A stretch of 64,000 bases of DNA from Chloroflexota bacterium (GTDB lineage: Bacteria > Chloroflexota > Chloroflexia > Chloroheliales > Chloroheliaceae), in the NCBI GenBank assembly GCA_028287745.1, contig JAQBPB010000038.1:17878-81877 (forward strand), read 5' to 3'. This document shows, in pieces, positions 26,446 through 34,791 of this stretch. The number at the start of each line of letters is the position of its first letter. The stretch's first letter is position 1. A program made the translations under genes and the position numbers. Under the pieces are notes generated by a model that was given only the letters and a program-made list of their open reading frames with translations, was not told where the DNA came from and made no database searches.

Positions 26446-27042
26446 TTAGTGGGAAGTGAAAAGCGCCACCAGGGCCTCCGGGGGCGATTCGACATCCTGG
26501 TCGGGGTTAAGAAACCGGTTGAAGCGGTTCATAAAATTAAATACCGTGATACCCGTAACCAGCTCAACTATTTCTGCGTCGCTAAAGTTGGCTTTAATCC
26601 GCGCCTGGGTCGTGCTGCTGACCCCTAGCGGTTCCTCCTCGTTAGATACTTTTGGCGGATTGAGGGTAAGCTCCTGGGCCAGCGCGATAGCCGCTTTTTC
26701 GCTTTCATTATAGATTTTGGAGGCTTCAAAATCCGCTAAATCAAGCATTTCTGCAAGTGTGATGCCCGCTGCACGAGAGGCATGGTAATGATGGGCCAGT
26801 CAATAATTACACTGGTTGAGCAGCGAGGTTTTGAGTACGGCAAGCTCAAAGGTGCGTTTGGACAGGCGGATGGGCGAGGTAACCGCCCCGATAAACTGAG
26901 CGAATGGCCGTAATAGTTCAGGCGATTGGGCAAAGACCCGCCAGTTATTGAAAACCAGACCGTATTGTTTTTGACCGGCCTCGAATATCCGGCGCACCAG
27001 CTCGGGCGCTTCCTCATTCTGGACCTGTTTGACGAAACTCAC
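26446..27042 (-). CDS. AhpD-like peroxidase with in-frame TGA (candidate selenoprotein)
   Basis: One continuous reading frame of 198 codons, from GTG at 27042 (GGAGA upstream) to the stop at 26446, broken only by a TGA at 26800-26802. Both sides of the TGA belong to the same carboxymuconolactone-decarboxylase/AhpD fold. Around it the protein reads E66...C78-N-Y-[TGA81]-L-A-H-H85, which reproduces the AhpD active-site spacing (Glu118, Cys130, Cys133, His137 of the M. tuberculosis enzyme) with TGA exactly at the second, peroxide-reacting cysteine. Reading TGA as selenocysteine gives a complete active site; AhpD-like selenoproteins with CxxU have been reported in bacteria. Alternatives are a Cys-to-stop point mutation (pseudogene) or a sequencing error. 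The downstream frame has no other stop and no decay. Confidence 0.72.
26762..26783 (-). promoter_or_regulatory. Possible SECIS stem-loop after the TGA codon
   Basis: On the coding strand, 17-38 bases after the TGA, AUGCCU can pair with GGGCAU (last pair U-G) around a 10-base loop that contains G residues. Position and loop fit the loose rules for bacterial SECIS elements, which lie directly downstream of the UGA. The stem is short, so this is weak support by itself. Confidence 0.3.
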
Positions 27043-27177
27043 TCCAATTTTCTCCTATCATTTAGGTTCTTTATAATCTGTTTTCCCGGTCAACTGTCAT
27101 TGTGCCGTAAGTACTAATACCCTTACTTATTGCCTTTCAGTCCGGATTCACTTTCCGTCCGGATTCAAAAGTATAAC

Positions 27178-27222
27178 GGCGGTCTGGCAATTGTGAAGTA
27201 ACTTCACAACTGCCAGACCGCC
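27178..27222 (-). terminator. Long hairpin between cupin and AhpD genes
   Basis: Arms of 21 bases at 27178-27198 and 27202-27222 (GGCGGTCTGGCA... / ...TGCCAGACCGCC) with one mismatch and a 3-base loop. It follows the stop of the leftward cupin gene; on that strand a T-rich but broken tract follows. An 11-base direct repeat GTCCGGATTCA occurs twice beside it at about 27140-27167. Confidence 0.65.
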
Positions 27223-27266
27223 GGTCAATTGTTTTTAAGGATCGCAGGGAATGTAGCGCGGCCCGT

Positions 27267-27935
27267 TTAGTGGCTGTGGTCGTGGCCGTGATCGTGGTCA
27301 TGGTCGTGACCGTGACTGTGTAATTTCTCGTTAAGGTATTGCCACTCGCCGGTGAAGCGGAAGCCTTGCTGGGCCGGGGGTTGGGGAGCCTGGGTTTCAA
27401 TCCAGCGCACCGGCTCCGTGCCTACCTGGAAGAAACCGTGCGTGCCGCCTACGCCGGTCCAGACAAAATCGCCGGGTCCAACCGGGTAAACTTTACCGTC
27501 CAGCCGGGCTTCGGCCTGGCCGCTCAGAATGTAATAGGTTTCTTCAAAAGGATGGTCGTGCAAGACACCCTCGCCGCCGGGGGTAAATTCCACCATAAAC
27601 AGGGTCATGTGCTGGGAGCCAAGCTGGTGGTCCACCAGCATTTTGAGGCGGATGCCGTGAATGTTCCCGCCCGTATCGCCTTCCATTTGCATCTTACCGG
27701 CCGGAGGCAGGTGGGTGTCATCGAAATGGCCGAGAAAGCGGGTGCGCGGGTCGCGCAGGTCGGCCCGTTCGGCCGTAGCCGGCACATCGCCGGGACTGAC
27801 AAAGAAAGTATCGGGCGGGTTCGCGTCGGCGGGTTTAGGCTGGGGCGACAGCATATCCTGCCAGACCACCGGTTCGTTGCTGATATTGCGGAACCCGTGC
27901 GGGGCATCACCATAATGCCGCCCGGCGCCAAGCAT
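27267..27935 (-). CDS. Cupin protein with His-rich tail, 5'-truncated
   Basis: About 222 residues if it starts at the ATG at 27935, with no good ribosome site. The C-terminal cupin is complete: VEFTPGGEGVLHDHPFEETYY (motif 1, metal-binding HxH...E) and PGDFVWTGVGGTHGFF (motif 2). The first cupin domain is represented only by its last part (APHGFRNISNEPVVWQDMLSPQPKP), so the protein seems to have lost its N-terminal half. The tail HSHGHDHDHDHGHDHSH could hold nickel, zinc or copper. The frame stays open upstream to 28067, but there it is antisense to a convincing rightward cupin gene. Substrate unknown. Confidence 0.6.
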   Translation of the reverse strand: MLGAGRHYGDAPHGFRNISNEPVVWQDMLSPQPKPADANPPDTFFVSPGDVPATAERADLRDPRTRFLGHFDDTHLPPAGKMQMEGDTGGNIHGIRLKMLVDHQLGSQHMTLFMVEFTPGGEGVLHDHPFEETYYILSGQAEARLDGKVYPVGPGDFVWTGVGGTHGFFQVGTEPVRWIETQAPQPPAQQGFRFTGEWQYLNEKLHSHGHDHDHDHGHDHSH

Positions 27936-28202
27936 GATATTCACCGGCACCCGCACGCCGACGAAGTAGAGTACCTGGTGGAAGGCGAAGGTATCGCCCG
28001 GGTCGGAGATGTAGATGTACGCATGAAGGCCGGGGAAATCGTCTACGTGTCGCCGGACGAATATCACGGCTTCGAGAATACCTCGCAGACCGAACGAGCG
28101 GTTATAGTCTGGACCTACGGCGGCGCGGCGAGCTTGAAAAAAGCCGGGTACATCACGCTAAACGATGATGAGAAACAAAAAGAACAGGCGACCGCCAACT
28201 AG
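27897..28202 (+). CDS. Single-domain cupin protein, probably 5'-truncated
   Basis: About 101 residues from a GTG at 27897 (ATG at 27915 is an alternative); neither has a clear ribosome site. It has both cupin motifs: PPGAKHDIHRHPHADEVEY (H-x-H, E) and AGEIVYVSPDEYHGFEN (final His), then VIVWTYGG. The metal site should be complete. The frame remains open leftward for 180 more codons, but that stretch is antisense to the other cupin gene and does not look coding. The two genes meet head to head and overlap by about 40 bases, so neither has room for a normal N terminus or promoter. Confidence 0.55.
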   Translation: MRGITIMPPGAKHDIHRHPHADEVEYLVEGEGIARVGDVDVRMKAGEIVYVSPDEYHGFENTSQTERAVIVWTYGGAASLKKAGYITLNDDEKQKEQATAN

Positions 28203-28216
28203 CAGGGAAATTAAAA

Positions 28217-28250
28217 GGTCTTACCGGTAGAAATCCTCCCCGGTAAGACC
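28217..28250. terminator. Terminator between convergent cupin and lipoprotein genes
   Basis: GGTCTTACCGG (28217-28227) pairs perfectly with CCGGTAAGACC (28240-28250). It lies 14 bases after the rightward cupin stop. No T-run follows, so the termination mode is uncertain. Confidence 0.6.
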
Positions 28251-28336
28251 CCCTTGCCGCCCGCCCTGTCTTGCGCGGGCCTGTTTGTAACAGGGGCCGG
28301 TTGCCAGCGGTTTAACAGGGCTAACAACCGGACAGC

Positions 28337-28831
28337 TTAATCGTCATAGGTAACGATGTTGCCATCGGTGAGGGTGCCTTCCAGGAAGTAACCGGTGTAA
28401 GGACCATCCAGGACACTCACGGTAATCGAGTCGCCAGTACCCATCTTCTTATCGCCATTATCACACATCATAATATTCAGGTTGCCTTTGCCCGGGGCAT
28501 AGCGGTTCTTTGAGGCGTATTGAACGGCCCCGGCCACGCACATCTGGCTGCGCGGGCCTTTATCTTTTTGCTTGATTTTGCCGATACCTTCAAATTTAAT
28601 CTCACGGGGCCCGAAAACAGTCATGCCTTTGGGGTCATAATATTGGCCTTTAAGGGTTGACTCGGCTTGCCCGCCGGGTACATTGGTTGATTTCAAATAC
28701 AGGGAAAAAGAGACTTTTTGCTTGGTACTCAACATTGAATAGGTTTTACCATAGCCTTTAGCGGTACAGGCCGATAAAAGGAGCGCCAGCGGCAGTATTG
28801 ATAAGAGCAACAGTAATGACCGCTTTCTCAT
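28337..28831 (-). CDS. Lipoprotein of unknown function
   Basis: A 164-residue secreted protein. I start at the ATG at 28831 because AAGGAGG lies 6 bases upstream; a TTG 9 codons earlier has none. A basic N terminus (MRKR), a hydrophobic stretch and the lipobox LLLSAC show that it is lipid-modified and held at the membrane. The mature part is small and beta-rich with two cysteines (SQMCVAG..., IMMCDNG) that could pair. I recognise no family. It is 230 bases from the first oxidase gene and separated from it by that gene's terminator. Confidence 0.78.
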   Translation of the reverse strand: MRKRSLLLLLSILPLALLLSACTAKGYGKTYSMLSTKQKVSFSLYLKSTNVPGGQAESTLKGQYYDPKGMTVFGPREIKFEGIGKIKQKDKGPRSQMCVAGAVQYASKNRYAPGKGNLNIMMCDNGDKKMGTGDSITVSVLDGPYTGYFLEGTLTDGNIVTYDD

Positions 28832-29027
28832 CTGTAACCTCCTTATGATTTTCAACACATTAATAGTAACCTTAAATTTAGCTACATAAATGCTGTAATC
28901 GGAGAGGGTAAAAGTTGTACTACCGGGTTACTTTACTTCTACATTAATATTTAAGTTTGTTTGATTGAAAATGCACTAATCGTGCCACAACCGGTGGTTT
29001 TAGAGGAGTGGATTTATAAAATTATCT

Positions 29028-29065
29028 AATACTGGCCTGGCTTAAGTTTAAGCCGGGCCAGTATT
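29028..29065 (-). terminator. Terminator of the first multicopper oxidase gene
   Basis: AATACTGGCCTGGCTTAA and TTAAGCCGGGCCAGTATT form an 18-bp arm pair with a single G-U mismatch, starting 24 bases after the oxidase stop. The hairpin is symmetrical, so it could also stop transcripts from the other side. Confidence 0.7.
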
Positions 29066-29088
29066 AAGAACAAACAGTAGGTTTGAAT

Positions 29089-32000
29089 TTAGTAAGTAAC
29101 TGTAAAGGTTATCTGGTCAGTGTTAATTTTGAAAGCGGCAAATCCGGTGAAGGCTACCCGCAAACGGATTTCCCCGGTCGTAGAGATGAACCGCAGGGGG
29201 TCCCCGCTAACGGTCAGGGCCGTCTGCAAATCGGCCTTTTGCTGGACTTCGGTTTTAAGCGCTTCCCAGGTTTTGGTGGTGAAATTATACAGGTACAGGG
29301 TGCGGCTGAGGGCGGAAGCGCTAGAGCCGCCAACGTAGCTAACACTCAGGCCGAGTAAATTGCGCTGGTCAGCCGGAACGGTGTACGAACCGTAGCCGTC
29401 CACAGCCTGCTTGCCACCGGCGGCCTTCGAAGACAGCACCAGGTATTTTCTGTCCCTGGCCGCCAACTGGGTAACGTTTCCCCAGGCGACGGTCCCGGTG
29501 GTAGTCGTCCAGGCGGTGGGCGCCGCCGGGCTGGCGGTCGTACCGGCCGGGTTGGTGGGCTTTGGTGTTGACGTAGCCTCAGGCTTTGTTGTGGGCGTAG
29601 CCTCAGGCGTTGGTGTTGATGTAGCATCAGGCGTTGGTGTTGATGTAGCATCAGGCGTTGATGTTGACGTAGACGCGAGCGTGGCAACCGCCACAACCGG
29701 CAATTCCAGTGACATCAGGGGCCGGTAATTAGCCAGGTAGGGATTATCCTGGGTTTTCAGGGCATCCGGCCTGGAAACAGCCGTACCCGGTGCCGGGTAA
29801 ACCCGCATTAGTCCCCATAGACCGCCCGCCTGGTTCTGGAAAAGCGCGGTATCGTCGTACTTGTAGTCACCGGGATAGGCATCCTCGCCACCCGCTTTAT
29901 TCAGGTGAATATTCAGGCTGCGCCCGCTGCTGATGCCGCCTTCCGCACCGACAAAGTTAGAGCCGGGGTCGTTGGGTTCGACCATCCAGCCGTGACCACC
30001 CAGGCGGAAACCGTGATTGCGCGGTTTGTCGGAGCCTTGTAGCACCCGGATACGCACGGCATCTCCGCTGTAGGCCCGGAAAATCGGGGTGGCCGGGTCT
30101 CCGTAGGGCTGGCCTGTGACCGGGCTGATAGCGGTTGAGCTAAAAATCTGAGACATGCGAGTGCCGTCCAGCGGGTTGGCGGCGGTGACAGTCGAAGGGT
30201 CAACCCCCAACCGGCGCATAAAGGGTGCGTTGTTATAATTGAAACCTTTCTCACCCTGGTCCTCGGGGTCGAGCGAAGCAGGACCATGGTCCACCGAGTC
30301 CAGAATTATAGCGCCTTTTTTATCCCGCAGGTTCAAGCCATCCTGGTAGAACAGGGTAAACTCGCGGAAGTCCGGAGCATTCGGCAGGCGAATGTCGGCG
30401 GACCCGCCGCTTTTAATCTGATTTCCGGTCAGCGGGTCATGATAGGTGGCGCCTTTCGGTTCGATAATAAGCCCGCCGAACAGCCCGTGGTGGCGGTGGC
30501 CCCGCACGTCACCGAAGTCAAGCAAGTTGGCCGCACCCAGCTCGCCGGGTGTAACTTCGTCGGCGTACCACATATAAGTGAAGGATTGGCCCGGACCGGC
30601 AGTCTGGTCAAAGTTAAAGCCAACCGTCGCGCCATCGCCGGAAACTATATCGTACGAGACGAGTTGCGGGTGTAGTGAAACGCGCAGCCCGGCTTTGGTG
30701 CCCAAGGACGGTTCGGTGGGCAAGTGCGGGTCACCGTCCGTCGCCCCTTTGTGGTTCAGGAAATTAGTGGTCAACTTATTGGTAAGCGTCACTTTGATAC
30801 AGTCGCCCACATTGGCCCGCAGCACCAGCGGCTCCGGCTTTTTGGTACCGGCCTTGAGGGCCGCTTCGTCCTCGGCCAGCGCATACATGAGGCCGTAGGG
30901 GTCGTTGTCACCGGCCTCGTTATATGTGAGAGCTTTTTCCATGGCTACCACGCTATAAGTGCGCACGGGTGCCGCTTTCGGGCAGGAAAGAGTATTGTTT
31001 TGCATAGCTAGCGGCACCTGCGAAGGCGGTACGCCGGTCGCTTTGAACACCGGGTTGGTTATCCTATCGGGCAACATGTTGTCCGGCAGCGGCAAGAGCC
31101 TGGACGGGTCGGCATCGAAATGCACCCGCATGATGCCCCACATCCCCAGGTAAGTATCATCCAGGGCCATGCTGGAGTAGAAATAGTCACCATAGCAGGT
31201 CAGCACCATAGCACCCGCGCAATCGCGAGAGGGCAAGTCAAGGTTAAACGCTTCCGAGATACCCACCGGTATGGCGCTAACCAGGGCCGATTGGGGGTCG
31301 CTCGGTTCCCGTTTCCAGCGCAAGCCGTGAATACCGAACATATGGTTTTCTTCCTGGGACCCCTGTATCAGGCGGAAGCGCACCGCGTCACCGGCATAAG
31401 CCTCTAACAAAGGCGTCATCGGGTCACCAAAGACCCATGAACTGAACTGGTAGGCCGGGTCAACCGGCAGGCCATTTTTGGTCTGCCTTAAAGAAAGCGG
31501 GGCGTTGCGGTAGTTAATCGCCATAACACCGGGGTCATTGCTGCCAAAACGTTCGGGCGCTACAGGGGAATTGAGGACATCCGAGGCCAACTGAGGATTA
31601 CCGCCAGCCCGGGTAAGCGGTACAAAGTCCGCTACAGCCAGGCTAAATTCGCGGAAGTCATCTTTGGAACCCGGCCCGATAATGTCCACTTTAGTCCCGA
31701 CAGCGGTTGCCAGACAACTGGTTGTACAGACGGTGCCGTGACCGGCCTGGTTTATAGGCTGCATATAGACCCCTGTTTTAGGGTTGCGGATATCTACACC
31801 TTTAGGCTCGACCACCAACGCGCCGTAAAAGCCGCGCCCCTGGGCAACCGCCGGGAAATGGTGGTCGTGGGTAAAGACCGTCCGCAATTCGTAGTCAGCG
31901 AACCAGCGCTCGTGAATGGTCTGTCCCACCGTAGCGGCGCTGCTGGTCGTTTTGGGGTCCCAGTTGGCCGGGTTGGGCAAGCGGCAACCGGGTGCCATTC

Positions 32001-34695
32001 CCATTGTGGGGTCGCAGGTCGCGGTCCCGGCTAACACCTTGTTGTTAAAGTCGGCCTGGTCCCGGCTAAAAGCCGCTTCCAGGTAGTTCCAGCCGTTGGT
32101 CGAGCCATCCGAAGCCAGCACATCAAACTTGACCAGGTGAATATGCTCGCCCACCAGGTTGGTCTGGACCAATTGCTGGAAGGCATCGTTGCCAAGCCAG
32201 TTTGGCAGCCGGTTAGTCAGGTTGAAGTTAATACAGTCACCGGCGTTAGCCCGCATAAAGAAGGGCTCAATCGGTTTGGTCCCGGCCATAATAGCGTCCA
32301 CATCCTGGTCAAGCACCAGGATGCGGGCTTGCGTGTCGTGCCACCCGGCTTCGTTATAGACCAGGTCGCGCTGGATAACCGAAACGTTATAGGTAATTTC
32401 GCGTGAACCGGCCGGGCAGGGGTCATGGAAGGGCGCGCCGGGCTTGCCTGGCCCATTGTTATTGAGAAGTTTTATAACATTCTGCTCGATGGCGACTTTC
32501 GCGGGGTCCGGCGCTTTACCCGCGACAATACGCGGCGCAGCCGGGCCGTTTGGGCCGTTTTGAGTAATAGCCAGCGGTGGTTGAGGAGCACGCCAGCCAA
32601 ATTGGCCGGGGACGAAGCGGGGGAAACCGGGATTATTGACCGTAGGCGCGGCCAGGGGTGTCCGGTCGGACAGCGGTATGAGCGCCCGGACCCGGATACC
32701 GTCCGGGGTATAGCCCGTACCGTCTTCCAGGACATCGTGAACCCGCATCAGGGCCCAGAAACCTTCCGCGAAGTGCGAGTAGAGGTGGCAGTGGAAAATT
32801 GTATCGCCAATCGCGCCGCGCCCATTGGCCCCCGGCTTGCTGCCCGCGCCCCATAAAAGGTCGGCGGTAAACATTTCTTGCGGGCCGAAAGTCTGCGAGT
32901 CAATCGTATTAGAGGCAGGCATATTGGCGTCACTGGGCGGGGCAGAAGGATTCGGCCCGCCATCGAACGGTTCGGCCAGCCACTGGTGAGCGTGCATATG
33001 GAAAACATGGGTCTCTTTAGTACCGGCCATCCCATAGCGGATTTTGGTCGGGTCGCCGTCATAGGTATGGAACACATTGGCGACATAGCATGAACCCGGT
33101 AAACCGCAATCCTCAATTTTAGCCGGGTCGGTCGTGGAGTAATCCGGTTTCCAGGGGCCCAGGCCGCTGGCGAGTTTAATCAATGAGGGGTCGCCATAGA
33201 CCCACGAAGAAAGTGAACTCTCTTCGCTGAGGCAGTCGGGACAGCGGTTAGCGCCTTCCCGGTTCATTTGCGGTTCGCTGCCATAGTTAAAGCTGAACAT
33301 GCTGCTGCCGGTCAGGGTATTGTGGGGTACTTCGTCCTGGCCCAGTTGGACCGACTCGCGGAACATTTTCCCCGCCGGGGGTTTAATCATCGCGTCAATA
33401 TAAAGGTCGCCGCTCTGGGTGGTAGTGCCGGTATAAAGCGGCTGGCCGCTGACCGGGTCCAGCCAGGTTGAACCGGCCGGTTCAACCGCCAGCGCCCCGT
33501 AAAGCCCGTGCGAGTTGCTGCCGCCGTTGCTTTCGGAACCGGCCGGGGTAGCCTGGTCGTAGAAGAAATAGAGTCCTTCTTTTTTGGGAGCCAGCCATTT
33601 ATAGGTAATCTTTTCGCCAATGGCGATAGTCGTGTCCTGGTTGTAGCCGACCGCCGCGCCATCCGAGGTCTGGGGATTATAGGATGGGCCGTTAATGTGC
33701 ATGGAAGCGCGGGGGTTAATCAGCAGCCCGCCCATAGCGACCGGGTTCAACTCATTGGTTAAAGTTACCGAAACACATTCACCGGCATTCGCCCGCAATA
33801 CCAGGGGACGGGGGCGCAAGCGGCGGTTATTGGCCGGATCCTCGGCGGGGTTGGGGTTGAGCGGCAGGCTCCAGTTTTTGACGGCGTGTTTATCGCCCTG
33901 CAGGACATAGATCATGCCATCGTTATCGGCGTCACCCCAGCGGTTCAGGGGAATGGTCAGGCTAATCGCGGCCACGTCATAAGAGCGGGTCACGGTGCAG
34001 GCGGTCGCCGCCAGGGCTTCCGGTAAAGAATTGCCTATGGGCAGGACCGGGAAAAAGGTGTTGGACAACATTATCAAGCTCAATCCCAGGTAAAACAGGC
34101 GCCGCCCGAGCTTCCAGTGCCGGATAAAGCCGCCCTGGGGCGCGACCTGCCAGAACCGGCCGCGCAGCAAAAAGACCAGTAAGGCGGCTAGTGGGAAATT
34201 GACCAGGAGGACCAGCAAGCCATCCCGCAACATGTGCAGGTACCAGGCCAGTTCGTGCCCGGCGTGATGAGCGTCAAACAAATAAGTATGCAGGGGTTGG
34301 GCGGCGGCCATTATGCCGCTGGCTAAAAGGGCCAGCAGGGTCGCGGCCACGGCATTATTCAAGAAAGTCATACCGGGCTGGCCGAAACGCGCCAGCGCCG
34401 GGCGGGCCAACCTCAACCCCAGCCAGGCCGCGAACAGGGCCAGGGGCAGGCCCAGGCTGCTATCACGCAGCCAGTGAAGCAGGAAGGGCGGCTCGTTAAC
34501 TTCGTGTGCGCCGCCAAAAGCGTGCAGCAGTTGGAGCCACAGGCCCCCACCGTAAGCCAGCGCCAGCCCGAAAATCGCTACTATTAGCGGCCGGACCGCA
34601 GTGCGCCGGTATATTTTCTCATCTAAAATAACCTTTTGTGAATTGACCGGGCTAGCAAATATGCGGGTAACCCCACCGCCAATTTCTTTTAACAT
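29089..34695 (-). CDS. Giant membrane-anchored multicopper oxidase (MnxG-like), copy 1
   Basis: About 1,868 residues from the ATG at 34695 (AGGAG 10 bases upstream; an ATG at 34743 would add 16 residues). About six N-terminal membrane helices (residues about 35-220) lead into an outer region with three repeated two-cupredoxin modules, starting near residues 235, 760 and 1180. Copper ligands: HVFHMHAH (about 563-569), HCHLYSH (635-641), HIH (851-853) and HDH (943-945). Together these give a full type 1/2/3 set spread over modules 1 and 2. The type 1 axial position, normally Met, is Phe (HFAEGFW). A Thr/Pro linker and a beta domain end the protein. The NRWGD...GMIYVL openings resemble manganese oxidases of the MnxG type, so Mn(II) oxidation is inferred. 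It follows the 215-residue partner gene. Confidence 0.88.
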   Translation of the reverse strand: MLKEIGGGVTRIFASPVNSQKVILDEKIYRRTAVRPLIVAIFGLALAYGGGLWLQLLHAFGGAHEVNEPPFLLHWLRDSSLGLPLALFAAWLGLRLARPALARFGQPGMTFLNNAVAATLLALLASGIMAAAQPLHTYLFDAHHAGHELAWYLHMLRDGLLVLLVNFPLAALLVFLLRGRFWQVAPQGGFIRHWKLGRRLFYLGLSLIMLSNTFFPVLPIGNSLPEALAATACTVTRSYDVAAISLTIPLNRWGDADNDGMIYVLQGDKHAVKNWSLPLNPNPAEDPANNRRLRPRPLVLRANAGECVSVTLTNELNPVAMGGLLINPRASMHINGPSYNPQTSDGAAVGYNQDTTIAIGEKITYKWLAPKKEGLYFFYDQATPAGSESNGGSNSHGLYGALAVEPAGSTWLDPVSGQPLYTGTTTQSGDLYIDAMIKPPAGKMFRESVQLGQDEVPHNTLTGSSMFSFNYGSEPQMNREGANRCPDCLSEESSLSSWVYGDPSLIKLASGLGPWKPDYSTTDPAKIEDCGLPGSCYVANVFHTYDGDPTKIRYGMAGTKETHVFHMHAHQWLAEPFDGGPNPSAPPSDANMPASNTIDSQTFGPQEMFTADLLWGAGSKPGANGRGAIGDTIFHCHLYSHFAEGFWALMRVHDVLEDGTGYTPDGIRVRALIPLSDRTPLAAPTVNNPGFPRFVPGQFGWRAPQPPLAITQNGPNGPAAPRIVAGKAPDPAKVAIEQNVIKLLNNNGPGKPGAPFHDPCPAGSREITYNVSVIQRDLVYNEAGWHDTQARILVLDQDVDAIMAGTKPIEPFFMRANAGDCINFNLTNRLPNWLGNDAFQQLVQTNLVGEHIHLVKFDVLASDGSTNGWNYLEAAFSRDQADFNNKVLAGTATCDPTMGMAPGCRLPNPANWDPKTTSSAATVGQTIHERWFADYELRTVFTHDHHFPAVAQGRGFYGALVVEPKGVDIRNPKTGVYMQPINQAGHGTVCTTSCLATAVGTKVDIIGPGSKDDFREFSLAVADFVPLTRAGGNPQLASDVLNSPVAPERFGSNDPGVMAINYRNAPLSLRQTKNGLPVDPAYQFSSWVFGDPMTPLLEAYAGDAVRFRLIQGSQEENHMFGIHGLRWKREPSDPQSALVSAIPVGISEAFNLDLPSRDCAGAMVLTCYGDYFYSSMALDDTYLGMWGIMRVHFDADPSRLLPLPDNMLPDRITNPVFKATGVPPSQVPLAMQNNTLSCPKAAPVRTYSVVAMEKALTYNEAGDNDPYGLMYALAEDEAALKAGTKKPEPLVLRANVGDCIKVTLTNKLTTNFLNHKGATDGDPHLPTEPSLGTKAGLRVSLHPQLVSYDIVSGDGATVGFNFDQTAGPGQSFTYMWYADEVTPGELGAANLLDFGDVRGHRHHGLFGGLIIEPKGATYHDPLTGNQIKSGGSADIRLPNAPDFREFTLFYQDGLNLRDKKGAIILDSVDHGPASLDPEDQGEKGFNYNNAPFMRRLGVDPSTVTAANPLDGTRMSQIFSSTAISPVTGQPYGDPATPIFRAYSGDAVRIRVLQGSDKPRNHGFRLGGHGWMVEPNDPGSNFVGAEGGISSGRSLNIHLNKAGGEDAYPGDYKYDDTALFQNQAGGLWGLMRVYPAPGTAVSRPDALKTQDNPYLANYRPLMSLELPVVAVATLASTSTSTPDATSTPTPDATSTPTPEATPTTKPEATSTPKPTNPAGTTASPAAPTAWTTTTGTVAWGNVTQLAARDRKYLVLSSKAAGGKQAVDGYGSYTVPADQRNLLGLSVSYVGGSSASALSRTLYLYNFTTKTWEALKTEVQQKADLQTALTVSGDPLRFISTTGEIRLRVAFTGFAAFKINTDQITFTVTY
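29573..29673. repeat. Tandem repeats encoding the Thr/Pro linker of oxidase copy 1
   Basis: About three and a half copies of a 30-base unit (read on the plus strand: GTAGCATCAGGCGTTGGTGTTGAT plus 6 bases). They encode STPTPDAT-type linker repeats between the last cupredoxin domain and the C-terminal domain. Copy number could vary between strains. Confidence 0.75.
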
Positions 34696-34791
34696 ACCAG
34701 ACTTACTCCTGTTACTCTCGGGACTATTCCCGGAACCGGTCATACTTCTAACTGATTGGATTTGTCCATGACCAATTCAATTAGTAATCGC

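Noticed and set aside
26446..27042. Two separate AhpD fragments or a frameshifted pseudogene
   Set aside because: Both halves are in the same frame with only a TGA between them, so no frameshift exists; selenocysteine explains it better.
27294..27325. Degenerate repeats taken for a CRISPR-like or satellite array
   Set aside because: They are the codons of the His/Asp-rich tail of the leftward cupin protein.
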